Shown here piece after piece: positions 1-7,535 of a stretch of 11,585 bases of DNA. The stretch is from Bacteroidota bacterium (GTDB lineage: Bacteria; Bacteroidota; Bacteroidia; Bacteroidales; VadinHA17). Below the pieces are notes generated by a model that was not told the origin of the DNA, did not search any database, and worked only from the letters and a program-made list of their open reading frames with translations. The number at the start of each line of letters is the position of its first letter. The first letter of the stretch is position 1. The stretch is taken from NCBI GenBank assembly GCA_030628785.1, contig DAOVQI010000057.1, positions 1 to 11,585 of the forward strand, given 5' to 3'. Made by a program: the position numbers and the translations under genes.

Positions 1-213
1 CTTAAGCATAAGGCTATGATGTGCAGTCAAATTCCTTAGCCTCAGCCTTAGCCTTAGCCTTTAATACGAAAAAAAATTAAGTAAATAACATAACTCATTA
101 TATATCAGTAGATAATTTTGAACTTAGCCCCGATGGCTATCGGGGCGATCTCATGAACGAAGTGAGTAAATTCCGATACATTTAATTATTGTGACTTTAT
201 AGATGGACTATGT
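1..213. repeat. Intergenic stretch with CCTTAG hexamer repeats
   Basis: There is no gene here. Positions 34-61 hold a short tandem repeat of the hexamer CCTTAG: copies at 34-39, 40-45 (variant CCTCAG), 46-51 and 52-57, then a partial copy. Such AAGGCT-type hexamers are common intergenic filler in Bacteroidota. The rest is A+T-rich DNA plus the hairpin listed separately. The repeat sits beyond the 3' end of the minus-strand glycosyltransferase gene. No function can be read from it. Confidence 0.6.
127..146. repeat. Perfect 8-bp GC-rich hairpin
   Basis: Arms GCCCCGAT (127-134) and ATCGGGGC (139-146) pair perfectly around the 4-nt loop GGCT. The hairpin lies about 70 bp past the stop of the minus-strand glycosyltransferase gene, so it could end that transcript. 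On the minus strand it is not followed by a T run, so it is not a textbook intrinsic terminator. It may instead be one copy of a dispersed palindromic repeat. Confidence 0.6.
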
Positions 214-1740
214 TTACTCAGGTATCTTGTAAATGTAAATAATTTCCATTTTCAGGTGACCGGGATTCAGGAGATGCATAAATCTGTCAATAAAACTCGG
301 TAGTATCATAGCTTCAAATTGAATAGACGGAAAGCTATTCCTGAATTCTTGCATTCTGTTTTCCAGGTCGATGTCCTCCCAAAAGATAATGTAGTTCGGT
401 TTATTATAAGAATCATAATATTTTACAATATTACTTAATGGATTATTCCCTGTCACATACGCATAGCTGACCCATTTGTTTAAATAAAATAAGGGTAATA
501 AGGTATAGTCGCTTTTGTGTGAGCTCTCAATAATAAAATTTCGGAAGTCATCCTGTTTCGACAAATATATCATTGATTCAACCCTGCTTTTTTTCGAGTA
601 TGCAATTGAAACAGGAACTAGTAAGATGCTGTTTATTATCCAGAAAAAGACCCAGGTTGATTTCAGGATTTTACGCTTTTTTCTTAAAAAATTTGATGTA
701 TCTAAAAATTGTTGCCAACCAATCAACCCCAGAATTATTATAAATGGAATTACCGGCAGAATAAATCTTTCCTGTTTGTTGGGGAATGCTGAGTGAAAAA
801 CAAGGAAGATTGTTGCCGGTAAAAAAAGTATTAAATTTTTTTTCCAGTTTCTGATAAAACCAAAAATCAGGTAAAGACTGATAGGAGGAATTAACATGCC
901 CGAAATAAATAAGAGGTACATATACCATTTCTGGGTAAGGTACTGGTAGGCATGGTTTATATTGTATCGAATGTATTCGGCAAACTCAGCAAAAGGGCGG
1001 CCCCAGGTAAACAGATCGGTAGCCTGGGTAAGAAAAACAGCGATAAATACGCCTGAAAGGAAAAGGAAAGTTCCGATGAACTTCCTGTTAATAAAAACGA
1101 CCAGAGTAAGCCCTCCGACAAAGATTATACTTTGAAAACGAATTGAAACGGCTACTCCTGCAATAATCCCTGCAATCAGAAAGGGGATATATGAAACTTT
1201 GTTTTCATTTTTAAAGAGGATCCAGGTAGAGCACAACAAAGGTGGAATACAAACAAATTCAACCAAATTACGCACACTCATATTGGGAAAGAACCATAAT
1301 AATGCCAGGAATATTCCAACATTACGTGCCACTGTTTGACCGGCTACTTTATAAGCTATTTTATATCCATAATAGATGATGGAAAGAGAATATAATGCGT
1401 GTAATAGCCTTACAATTAGCATTTTAAATTGAGGATCGTGAATTTTTAAGAATTGGAAAACCGAAAACAACAGATAATGCAGTCCTACATAAAAAAAACT
1501 ATGACCCGTTGGTATATTATCCGGCCTGTTTTTTGGCAACCAGTTATTGTAGTCAAAATCATCAACCCAACTTTGAGCTGCTTCAATAACCAAAAAATGA
1601 TCATCATGCATTCCATACCCTTTTGAAAAGAAGACCGCCAGAAGCCGAATGATTGCACCCGTTATCACAACAAACAACAATGGATTTTCATTCCAGTAAT
1701 TTGTTAAAATATTGCGTAATAATTTTTCTTTATTTTCCAT
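214..1740 (-). CDS. GT-C fold integral-membrane glycosyltransferase (Alg9/PIG-B, GT22-like)
   Basis: Predicted polytopic inner-membrane enzyme that moves a sugar from a polyprenyl-phosphate donor to a lipid-linked or surface glycan. The 508 residues contain roughly ten hydrophobic segments. Two features point to the GT-C superfamily. The first is an acidic pair in the first luminal loop, H-D-D at about 45-47 just after TM1. The second is a late 'NKQERFILPVIPF' stretch (about 321-333) that resembles the HKEERF-L-P signature of the Alg9/PIG-B mannosyltransferases. The piece 'GVAVSIRFQS' (about 195-204) also fits that family. The ATG at 1740 has no clear ribosome site, as is usual in this phylum. 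It is the last gene of a minus-strand cluster that starts at 4038. The acceptor and sugar cannot be read. A PMT-like or ArnT-like GT-C is the alternative. Confidence 0.75.
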   Translation of the reverse strand: MENKEKLLRNILTNYWNENPLLFVVITGAIIRLLAVFFSKGYGMHDDHFLVIEAAQSWVDDFDYNNWLPKNRPDNIPTGHSFFYVGLHYLLFSVFQFLKIHDPQFKMLIVRLLHALYSLSIIYYGYKIAYKVAGQTVARNVGIFLALLWFFPNMSVRNLVEFVCIPPLLCSTWILFKNENKVSYIPFLIAGIIAGVAVSIRFQSIIFVGGLTLVVFINRKFIGTFLFLSGVFIAVFLTQATDLFTWGRPFAEFAEYIRYNINHAYQYLTQKWYMYLLFISGMLIPPISLYLIFGFIRNWKKNLILFLPATIFLVFHSAFPNKQERFILPVIPFIIILGLIGWQQFLDTSNFLRKKRKILKSTWVFFWIINSILLVPVSIAYSKKSRVESMIYLSKQDDFRNFIIESSHKSDYTLLPLFYLNKWVSYAYVTGNNPLSNIVKYYDSYNKPNYIIFWEDIDLENRMQEFRNSFPSIQFEAMILPSFIDRFMHLLNPGHLKMEIIYIYKIPE

Positions 1741-1773
1741 GAAATATCAAATACTTAAAAGCTAAATATGCTA

Positions 1774-1985
1774 TTATCCTGTAGAATTTTGTTTTCCGCC
1801 AGTCCCGAAAAATGTAAATCTATGATTTTCTAATTTTTCGAGGGTCCTCGAAATGATATAAAAAATTTTCAATTTTTCTTCATTTCGGGATGGTCGGACA
1901 GGTTTTAGCAAAATTTTTCCTTCTTTTTCCAGTTCCTTTGTAAATTCCTTTTGGATTATAATTTTTCTTATTTCATTTTTGACAT
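1774..1985 (-). pseudogene. Small ORF of about 70 codons broken by a frameshift near its start
   Basis: An open frame covers the gap between the two neighbouring genes. It begins after a stop at 1989-1987 with no usable ATG, and ends at TAA 1776-1774. The only suitable ATG (1985-1983) is in another frame and stops after five codons. The break lies at a run of five A (1980-1976). One extra A there would join M-S-K to N-E-I-R-K-I-I-I-Q-K-E-F and give a 70-residue, lysine- and glutamate-rich protein ending G-K-Q-N-S-T-G. It would start 15 bp after the preceding gene stops and end 33 bp before the next starts, which is operon-like spacing. I recognise no family. It could be a pseudogene, a sequencing or assembly indel, programmed slippage, or a chance open frame. 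Confidence 0.35.
1836..1853. repeat. 8-bp inverted repeat with 2-nt loop
   Basis: Arms at 1836-1843 (TTTCGAGG) and 1846-1853 (CCTCGAAA) pair perfectly around GT. The palindrome lies inside the broken small ORF, so it may be coding coincidence or a cruciform that helped it decay. A second, looser pair of arms (TCCCGAAA at 1803-1810 and a TTTCGGGA region at 1883-1890) encloses it. Confidence 0.5.
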
Positions 1986-1999
1986 TTTAGTCAATAAGT

Positions 2000-2572
2000 T
2001 TATTTTAGCTCATTCTGCAATATCAAAGGACGACTATTACAATATTTTATGGCAAAGCAAAATGCTTGTTTCATCTTTACAGGTATATTCTCTTTATTCG
2101 ATTCTTTGTTAAATTCAATAATGATCTGGTCTTTTTTTGAAGTGTATCGTTTTTTATCTTTCTCCGTCCCAAATTTTTGTACTGTAAATTTATTTCCTCT
2201 GGACTTTGGTAAAAGAACAAGACATGGATTACGGCTATATTTTTCAATTGCAATTCTTAACCGGTACGGATCCAATTCATTTAATGATATCCGGTAAACA
2301 GCTTTTGCAGCATGATTCCCTTTATGAAAATCGTATCGCTCTAATGTTATATTGCATCCCTGGATTTGTGTTAAATTGAAAAAACGAATGTTTTCTTTTC
2401 TGTATTCGTATTTTTGTGAGGTATAAGTAGACCGGATTAACACCTCGGTATGTTTTTCAATGTTCTTCCCGATCCATGTAAGGCACTCTTCCAGGTCATT
2501 AAATTCTTGCCCTTTAGAAACTAAAAGGTTGAATATTAAAAGAAAAGCGCATATTAAACGAGGATCTGTCAT
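2000..2572 (-). CDS. Secreted protein of unknown function
   Basis: The 190 residues open with a hydrophobic stretch, 'LICAFLLIFNLLVSKGQ' (about 6-22). It looks like a Sec signal peptide cleaved near residue 21, so the mature protein should be periplasmic or outer. The mature part is mixed alpha/beta in appearance and basic towards its end, with several cysteines (around 30, 74, 117, and two near the C-terminus). I recognise no family or catalytic motif. The ATG at 2572 lies only 14 bp after the stop of the isomerase-like gene, and the reading direction is the same, so co-transcription is likely. Role unknown; the shared export suggests work on the same envelope or periplasmic substrate, which is inference. 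Confidence 0.7.
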   Translation of the reverse strand: MTDPRLICAFLLIFNLLVSKGQEFNDLEECLTWIGKNIEKHTEVLIRSTYTSQKYEYRKENIRFFNLTQIQGCNITLERYDFHKGNHAAKAVYRISLNELDPYRLRIAIEKYSRNPCLVLLPKSRGNKFTVQKFGTEKDKKRYTSKKDQIIIEFNKESNKENIPVKMKQAFCFAIKYCNSRPLILQNELK

Positions 2573-2586
2573 TTAGTTTGAAGTCT

Positions 2587-4038
2587 TTAAGCTTCCTCAA
2601 TCACTTCAAATCCAAGTAGTGAAGCAATGTGATATACCGATTGTTTATGATCGCCAAAAAATGTAACCCGGTGCCATCCCCATTCATCCCAGTAATTAAA
2701 CAGTTTATTAATATCACCCTTTACTTCGACGGCTAATTTAGTCCGGCAGGCTTTATCTTCATCAACATTTTCAACTGTCTTACCCTGGTGAAAGATTACT
2801 TGTTTTTTGTGAGGATCAAATTTGATAGTTGTAGTCATCTCTCCAAGAGGCATAATCGAACGGTTACAAGCTCCTTTGCGGTCTTCTGAATGATCCCTGA
2901 TATGGTATGGATTAGAAGGACCTTCAGGTCCAAAAACCTTTGTTGAAGCAATACAATGGGCATAAATAATCCGGTTCTTCGATGTATCGATAACCGGATC
3001 AGAAATAAACCCTGGCCGTCCGATGAGGTATGTCATTATTAACTTTGTCAGGGTTGAATATTGGTCGGCTTCACAGGCTCCTACATACCCGTCATTATCT
3101 AATTGCATAAACCCTAAACAGGGATATGCTTCAACAAGTCTACCGCTATAAATCCCCCCCAGGCAGTTAATAGTAATGGCATGGGCACTGTATTGTTGCA
3201 TTAGATCTTTCATAGCCAGGTAGATGGTTGCTGCTTTTTCAATTTCTTCACGAGAAGGTTCAATAACCTTTTCTGCTTCATTCATCCACTTACCGGCAAC
3301 CTTTTTAGCTATTTCAGGTTTAACCTTTTTATAGGCTTCATTCATTTCTTCGAATGAAATATCTTTCATCTTTGTACCAAATACTTCCCGGAATTTATCA
3401 TCTGCCTTGCTACCAACCACCAGGACGGTTGAATTCTTTAGCTTTTTCAAGCAATCAAAACAATTTACGGCTTCAACCACATCATTAAAGTTGGAGGAGG
3501 AGACTCCGGTGACTTTATAACCCTGTTTCTTAACACTGGCATAACTTGTTAAGAATTCCCCGGAACCTGCAAATAGATCATCAATGATTATTGTGGGTTT
3601 TCCTGAAGCAGCTATGGTTTCCGTTAGATCACCCCAGAGACAGCCTACCAGGTAAACTATATATCCATCGAATTCCTGACCGGTATTCAGTATTTCATTT
3701 GCTTTTTCTGTTGAGCCGTTCATTGCAACTACCGGATGAAATTCAATTCCAGGACATTTTTGGTTTAATGTATTTTTTATTTCACTGATACGTCCTTCAA
3801 AATCATATCCGATATTTGGCCAGATAGGCCCTTCAGGCGAAGGATGTGCGAAAATAAGTTTCACTTGGGCTTTTTTGTCGTTTCCGGGAGCGAAAAGTAT
3901 AGGATCTCTAAGTCCGGAAATACCAAAGGAAGGCAGGATTGTAATTCCGGCGGCACATGCAGCACATCCGCTGATGAATTCACGCCTGTTCCAGTTATTG
4001 GTTAATGCTTGCTTTTTTTTGGAATGTGTTTTGTTCAT
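2587..4038 (-). CDS. Tat-exported L-fucose/L-arabinose isomerase-fold protein
   Basis: A 483-residue protein of the fucose/arabinose isomerase-like superfamily. It begins with a twin-arginine signal, 'NRREFISGCAACAAG' (about 17-31), so it should be exported folded, possibly with bound metal. The body has the two expected parts: N-terminal Rossmann-like segments (about 58-215) and a C-terminal catalytic-type region. Candidate metal ligands are E323 in 'ACEADQ', D347 in 'FISDP' and H361 in 'AHC', in the spacing I expect for this fold. A late 'WHRVTFFGDH' (455-464) is also typical. Most relatives are cytoplasmic sugar isomerases, so export is the odd point. It could be a ketol isomerase acting in the periplasm, or a sugar-binding homologue without that activity. 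It leads the minus-strand cluster and is divergent from the gene at 4125. Confidence 0.75.
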   Translation of the reverse strand: MNKTHSKKKQALTNNWNRREFISGCAACAAGITILPSFGISGLRDPILFAPGNDKKAQVKLIFAHPSPEGPIWPNIGYDFEGRISEIKNTLNQKCPGIEFHPVVAMNGSTEKANEILNTGQEFDGYIVYLVGCLWGDLTETIAASGKPTIIIDDLFAGSGEFLTSYASVKKQGYKVTGVSSSNFNDVVEAVNCFDCLKKLKNSTVLVVGSKADDKFREVFGTKMKDISFEEMNEAYKKVKPEIAKKVAGKWMNEAEKVIEPSREEIEKAATIYLAMKDLMQQYSAHAITINCLGGIYSGRLVEAYPCLGFMQLDNDGYVGACEADQYSTLTKLIMTYLIGRPGFISDPVIDTSKNRIIYAHCIASTKVFGPEGPSNPYHIRDHSEDRKGACNRSIMPLGEMTTTIKFDPHKKQVIFHQGKTVENVDEDKACRTKLAVEVKGDINKLFNYWDEWGWHRVTFFGDHKQSVYHIASLLGFEVIEEA

Positions 4039-4124
4039 GATTATAAGTATTTGGTGGAAAATGATTATCTAAATTTATAAAAATTTATTATAGAAAATTC
4101 ATAAATTTTAGGTAAACTTACTTT
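4039..4124. promoter_or_regulatory. Divergent promoter region
   Basis: This 86-bp, very A+T-rich gap separates the divergent starts at 4038 (minus) and 4125 (plus), so both genes should be initiated here. For the plus-strand gene, TTTG at 4050-4053 and TAAATTTA at 4070-4077 loosely match the Bacteroidota -33 (TTTG) and -7 (TAnnTTTG) elements. The -7 match is imperfect and the 16-nt spacer is a little short. No operator palindrome stands out. Confidence 0.3.
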
Positions 4125-5255
4125 ATGGAACAAGATAAGAACAAAGCTCATTTTTACGATTTGAGCTACGAGGTGGTAACTGATCCGGGTGAAGACATAC
4201 GCAAACATATATCCAATACTATATTAGGGACTCCGGGTGGCATGCTGTACTGCCTGAAAGATTCTATTAAAAAGCTGGACGAATTGGAAAAACCCTTTTT
4301 TTTAACACTCCGGAAGGGACACAGGTTATTGGGAACCGTCGGGCTGGTTCATCGTATGGTTAAGAACGCAAATATAACCTATAGTTCTTATTACGTTCGT
4401 TACTTTTCAATATTTGCTCCAATGCGGTCTAAGTCGCGTTCAAAAAAGAAAGAGTCTCCTAAACGTAATCTTCTGCTAAAGCAAAGTAACCTGAAAGAAA
4501 AGATCGTTGGGTTCTTCAACAATATGCCCGACTTGAACGACAAATCCATGGATAAGGAAATTAAAACAATTTCCTATGCCTTTATTGAAAAGGAGAACTA
4601 TCGGTCAATGGATTTCAGTAGTATGATAGGGTATGAAACAGTAAGGGAATTAAATTTAGTTATTTTCAGCAGGTTTTTTCCAAAAGAGAAAAAGAATGTA
4701 GGACGGATATTGCCGGAAGAACGGGAGAAAATAATTGAATCCCTGAAAGAGATGTATTCAGAATATACCATGTTTTTTACGGATAATCTGTTCTATAACG
4801 ATCAGTATTTTGTTCTTCGCCAGGGGGATGAGATCGTGGCTGGAGTTCAGGCAAATCCCGTGGAATTTGAGATTTTTGAAATGCCGGGTTTCATAGGAAA
4901 GGTTTTAATGAATATTCTTCCTAAATTACCCCTGCTATCCAGGTTGTTTCAGCCCGGTAAATTCAGTTTTGCGGCTTTCGAAGGTATTTATTATAAACCA
5001 GGGTATGAAAGATTTCTGATTCCCCTGTTTGAATCAGTTTGTGCGAAGTATGGGGTGAATATTGGTGTGACTTGGCTGGATAATGGCAGCATGATATTTC
5101 ACCACCTTAAAAAGATCGGGAGGATGGGTTTATTAGGGAAACTCAAAAAGACAGTCCCGGGTGCGGTCAGGTTAAAATTTTTTAATGTTCCGGAAGAAGA
5201 ACGGATGAATTTCTATAAAAAACCTGCCTACATCTCGGCTTATGACATTACCTGA
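4125..5255 (+). CDS. Protein with two GNAT-like acyltransferase domains
   Basis: A 376-residue soluble protein without signal peptide or membrane helix. The first half contains a 'PFFLTLRKGHRLLGTVGLVHR' beta-hairpin-like stretch (about 57-77). Near 151-177 it reads 'YAFIEKENYRSMDFSSMIGYETVRE', like the end of a GNAT domain, where an N-x-x-S helix is followed by a G-Y/F strand. The second half (about 200-360) repeats the layout with 'YFVLRQGDEIVAGVQ' (about 228-242). A basic segment sits at 101-114. Tandem GNAT folds are known in acyl-CoA-dependent acyltransferases and in Fem-type enzymes, but the substrate cannot be read here. The call rests on pattern similarity rather than on a clear Q/R-x-x-G-x-G/A acetyl-CoA loop, which I do not find. 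The gene stands alone, divergent from the isomerase-like gene. Confidence 0.5.
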   Translation: MEQDKNKAHFYDLSYEVVTDPGEDIRKHISNTILGTPGGMLYCLKDSIKKLDELEKPFFLTLRKGHRLLGTVGLVHRMVKNANITYSSYYVRYFSIFAPMRSKSRSKKKESPKRNLLLKQSNLKEKIVGFFNNMPDLNDKSMDKEIKTISYAFIEKENYRSMDFSSMIGYETVRELNLVIFSRFFPKEKKNVGRILPEEREKIIESLKEMYSEYTMFFTDNLFYNDQYFVLRQGDEIVAGVQANPVEFEIFEMPGFIGKVLMNILPKLPLLSRLFQPGKFSFAAFEGIYYKPGYERFLIPLFESVCAKYGVNIGVTWLDNGSMIFHHLKKIGRMGLLGKLKKTVPGAVRLKFFNVPEEERMNFYKKPAYISAYDIT

Positions 5256-5256
5256 T

Positions 5257-5278
5257 CGATGAGCAGTGCATTGCATCG
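5257..5278. terminator. Weak hairpin between convergent genes
   Basis: CGATG (5257-5261) and CATCG (5274-5278) can pair around a 12-nt loop directly after the stop of the plus-strand gene. Only a short mixed pyrimidine stretch follows, so termination here is tentative. The 63-bp gap also receives transcription from the convergent minus-strand gene. Confidence 0.3.
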
Positions 5279-5318
5279 TTTCCTCCGCATTTTATCCCAT
5301 TTATTGTCCTAAAAATAA

Positions 5319-5777
5319 TCAAATCAAACTTAACCCCAATTGATTACCTAATTTCTTAAGTTCCACTTTCGCAATATCAGGTGAATCAAATTTTTTTATC
5401 GGCATAATCTGTTTGTTGTCAGCTCCATATAATATTAGTCTAATATCTTTACTGTCAATATCAAGAGTACGATTACTTCTACTATATGCTCTATATACTC
5501 TATTTGATTTTTTTAATCCAAGCTTCATTTCTGGTTTAATATCAATCCATTGACCTGTTTTTATAAATCCAAATAAGTTATTCGAAAATTTAATCCTTTT
5601 TTTATCATTATCAATCATTGTACTTGTCGAGGTGAATCCAACAAATGCTCCAATAAAAATCAAAATCAATCCAGTAAATGAATAGAATGTTACTACTATT
5701 CCGGCAATAAACATAAATATTCCGGCAGAAGTCCCCGCTGGTCCAAATGATTTATCAAGTTTATTTTTCGTTATCAT
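5319..5777 (-). CDS. Small membrane protein with cytoplasmic-type tail, unknown function
   Basis: A 152-residue protein. Residues about 16-52 are two adjacent hydrophobic segments separated by a glycine-rich turn, a likely membrane hairpin. The remainder is polar and basic, starting 'IDNDKKRIKFSNNLFGFIKTG', and reads like the beta-rich, PH-like tail found behind two-helix anchors in many Bacteroidota proteins. That resemblance is an impression, not a family assignment. The ATG at 5777 lies inside the last codons of the sulfatase gene, with a 17-bp overlap, so the two are probably translationally coupled. I know of no established link between sulfatases and such proteins. Confidence 0.65.
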   Translation of the reverse strand: MITKNKLDKSFGPAGTSAGIFMFIAGIVVTFYSFTGLILIFIGAFVGFTSTSTMIDNDKKRIKFSNNLFGFIKTGQWIDIKPEMKLGLKKSNRVYRAYSRSNRTLDIDSKDIRLILYGADNKQIMPIKKFDSPDIAKVELKKLGNQLGLSLI

Positions 5778-7086
5778 TCCAAATGGGATGTTTTTTCAAT
5801 TCGCTTTCCAAGGTAGATTTAATTACTAATTCATTCTCTAATAGTGAATCCATATTTAATGGCGTCTTTTCTAATTTATCTTTTGTTAGATTGAAGAATC
5901 TCCCATCCTGATAAAGCTTATAATCAACAGTTCTGACAAATTGATTTCTGTATTGATTTACGCGTTTACTCCATTTTGGGTCATAATGGACGAATGCTGT
6001 TCTTCTTGGTTCGTATTTTGTGCCAGTCAGCAAGGGATAAAAACTTTTTCCGTCAGATTTTACTTCTCTTTCAACAATATCTGCAAATGTGGGGAAAAAA
6101 TCACTGAACTCAATTAATCCATTATAAACAAACCCTTTTTTTATCTTTTGGGGCCAATAAACTATTAAAGGAACATGTATGCCGGCATCAATTGTATTGC
6201 CTTTTCCACCCTGTATAATACTTTTTGTAGTATGTGTAAAAATCGAAGTATGGGTACCATTATCTCCTGTAAAAATTATAATTGTATTTTCATCTATATC
6301 CAATTCCTCTAGTTTATTTACTATTTTACCCACGATTTTATCGGTATAGGTTACCATGTCTTTAAAATAGCTTGTGTCATTTTTGTACCGCATTGTTTTG
6401 TTGCTCCATTCATCAGAATCAGGTGTCGGAACAAATGGGTTGTGAACCAATACCATCGGATAGTAAATAAAAAAAGTCTCATCCTTTTTTCTCTCAATGA
6501 AATCCAGGATATAGTTCGAAAAAATATCAGGCCCGTAGTCGTCTTCATTCCTTTCGATAATTTTTCTGTTCTTTTCAATTAATGGATTGGCGTATCTTTC
6601 TCCTTCATTTACTCCTTTTATCAATTGCCACATACAGTATTCATCAAATCCAAATTTATTAGGTCTTGTATTGTCACTCCAGTCTGGAATACTATCTTTA
6701 TATGCCAATCCATTTAATTGCCATTTCCCGGCAATACAAGTTATATATCCGGCATCTTTCATCAGATTACCAAAAGTGTACTGGTTAGAGTTCAAATGCC
6801 CAAAAAAATCATAGTTACGATAGTTGTAAAGACCAGTCATTATTTTAACTCTAGACGGGGTACATAATGGTTGTGATACACAATGGGAAAAGCGAATCCC
6901 CTGTGCAGCCAGTGAATCAAGAACGGGAGTGCTATAAGAAACACTTTCATAACTGCTAAGACATTCATATCCCATGTCATCGGCCATGATGAGGATGATG
7001 TTAGGTCTGTCTTTTATTTTATCTGTTTTACAAGAAACTGATATTAAAACAAGAATAATCAATATTATATATATCCGGCTTTTCAT
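5761..7086 (-). CDS. Lipoprotein sulfatase, type I (formylglycine-dependent)
   Basis: Hydrolyses a sulfate ester, probably on a glycan outside the inner membrane. The 441 residues start with a lipoprotein signal ending 'ISVSC' (lipid on C19). The sulfatase fold follows. D36-D37 in 'MADDMGY' are metal ligands. C75 of the C-T-P-S-R motif is the residue converted to formylglycine, with R79 in place. K121 sits in 'AGKWQ', H215 in 'VLVHNP', D275-N276 in 'TGDNG' and K295 in 'QGGKG'. All expected active-site residues are therefore visible. Because the motif is Cys-type, it needs a formylglycine-generating enzyme or an anaerobic maturase; neither is in the window. It is the first gene of a two-gene unit. 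No SusC/SusD pair lies nearby, so the substrate stays open. Confidence 0.92.
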   Translation of the reverse strand: MKSRIYIILIILVLISVSCKTDKIKDRPNIILIMADDMGYECLSSYESVSYSTPVLDSLAAQGIRFSHCVSQPLCTPSRVKIMTGLYNYRNYDFFGHLNSNQYTFGNLMKDAGYITCIAGKWQLNGLAYKDSIPDWSDNTRPNKFGFDEYCMWQLIKGVNEGERYANPLIEKNRKIIERNEDDYGPDIFSNYILDFIERKKDETFFIYYPMVLVHNPFVPTPDSDEWSNKTMRYKNDTSYFKDMVTYTDKIVGKIVNKLEELDIDENTIIIFTGDNGTHTSIFTHTTKSIIQGGKGNTIDAGIHVPLIVYWPQKIKKGFVYNGLIEFSDFFPTFADIVEREVKSDGKSFYPLLTGTKYEPRRTAFVHYDPKWSKRVNQYRNQFVRTVDYKLYQDGRFFNLTKDKLEKTPLNMDSLLENELVIKSTLESELKKHPIWNDNEK

Positions 7087-7246
7087 AAATATTGTATTTA
7101 TTTAGTGGTGCAATAGAATTTGCTTTAACGGTTCTCAAATATGAGCAGGACGGGCTTTCCGAGCCACTCACTTATCAGACCGTTGTTTCGTTTTATTAAT
7201 TGCATTTACCTCAAATATAGCACTTTCCCCGGCTTACTTATATTTG

Positions 7247-7372
7247 ATGTTAATGGCTGCTACAGCTTACAATCTTCAAAAGTACCTGAAGTTTACAAAG
7301 AACCTTTCTCAAAGCATGGCCATTAAGGCAAAAAATGCTTTATTTTATTTCTGTGCTATTATCAGGATTTAA
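7247..7372 (+). pseudogene. C-terminal remnant of an IS transposase
   Basis: The frame ending at TAA 7370-7372 encodes 'MLMAATAYNLQKYLKFTKN' at its start. The A-x-A-Y-N-L-x-K-Y-L-K-F core is what I associate with the extreme C-terminus of IS5/IS1182/IS4-type DDE transposases in Bacteroidota. The frame stays open upstream for about 20 more codons without transposase-like sequence, and the DDE catalytic core is absent. I therefore read it as the tail of an otherwise deleted insertion sequence. No terminal inverted repeats were identified. The element class is uncertain. Confidence 0.5.
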
Positions 7373-7436
7373 ATAAGCCGTTTTAAAGTGTCCAAATTCC
7401 CGGAACTCCGATTTCATCCGTAGAAAATAAAAACCC

Positions 7437-7460
7437 TTAAAATAGGTAATTAAAATAGGT
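7437..7460. repeat. 11-bp direct repeat inside an inverted repeat
   Basis: TTAAAATAGGT occurs at 7437-7447 and again at 7450-7460, two bases apart. AAAAACC (7429-7435) and GGTTTTT (7458-7464) pair across the region. It could be an operator, an insertion-sequence end or decayed repeat DNA; nothing in the sequence decides. Confidence 0.6.
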
Positions 7461-7535
7461 TTTTACTCTAATCCGTATTTTTATAAGGTTGTGCAACGGC
7501 TACCAGTGTTATGCCCATTTGCTGTTATTTCTTCA

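Larger units (their letters stand above)
7087..7535. other. Gene-poor junction with mobile-element debris
   Basis: No intact gene is supported between the sulfatase start and the integrase remnant. The stretch holds a transposase tail on the plus strand (about 7247-7372), an 11-bp direct repeat (7437-7460), and a small imperfect palindrome whose arms are GCAAC (7495-7499) and GTTATGC (7508-7514). A 61-codon plus-strand frame from 7141 has no protein-like character. Confidence 0.6.

Noticed and set aside
34..61. CRISPR-like repetition of CCTTAG
   Set aside because: The units are contiguous hexamers without spacers, so this is a simple tandem repeat.
5761..7086. Sulfatase as part of a polysaccharide utilisation locus
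   Set aside because: No SusC/SusD pair, glycoside hydrolase or regulator is in the window, so that context is not supported here.
7141..7326. 61-codon plus-strand open frame
   Set aside because: It has no ribosome site and no protein-like composition, and the transposase tail uses another frame over part of it.
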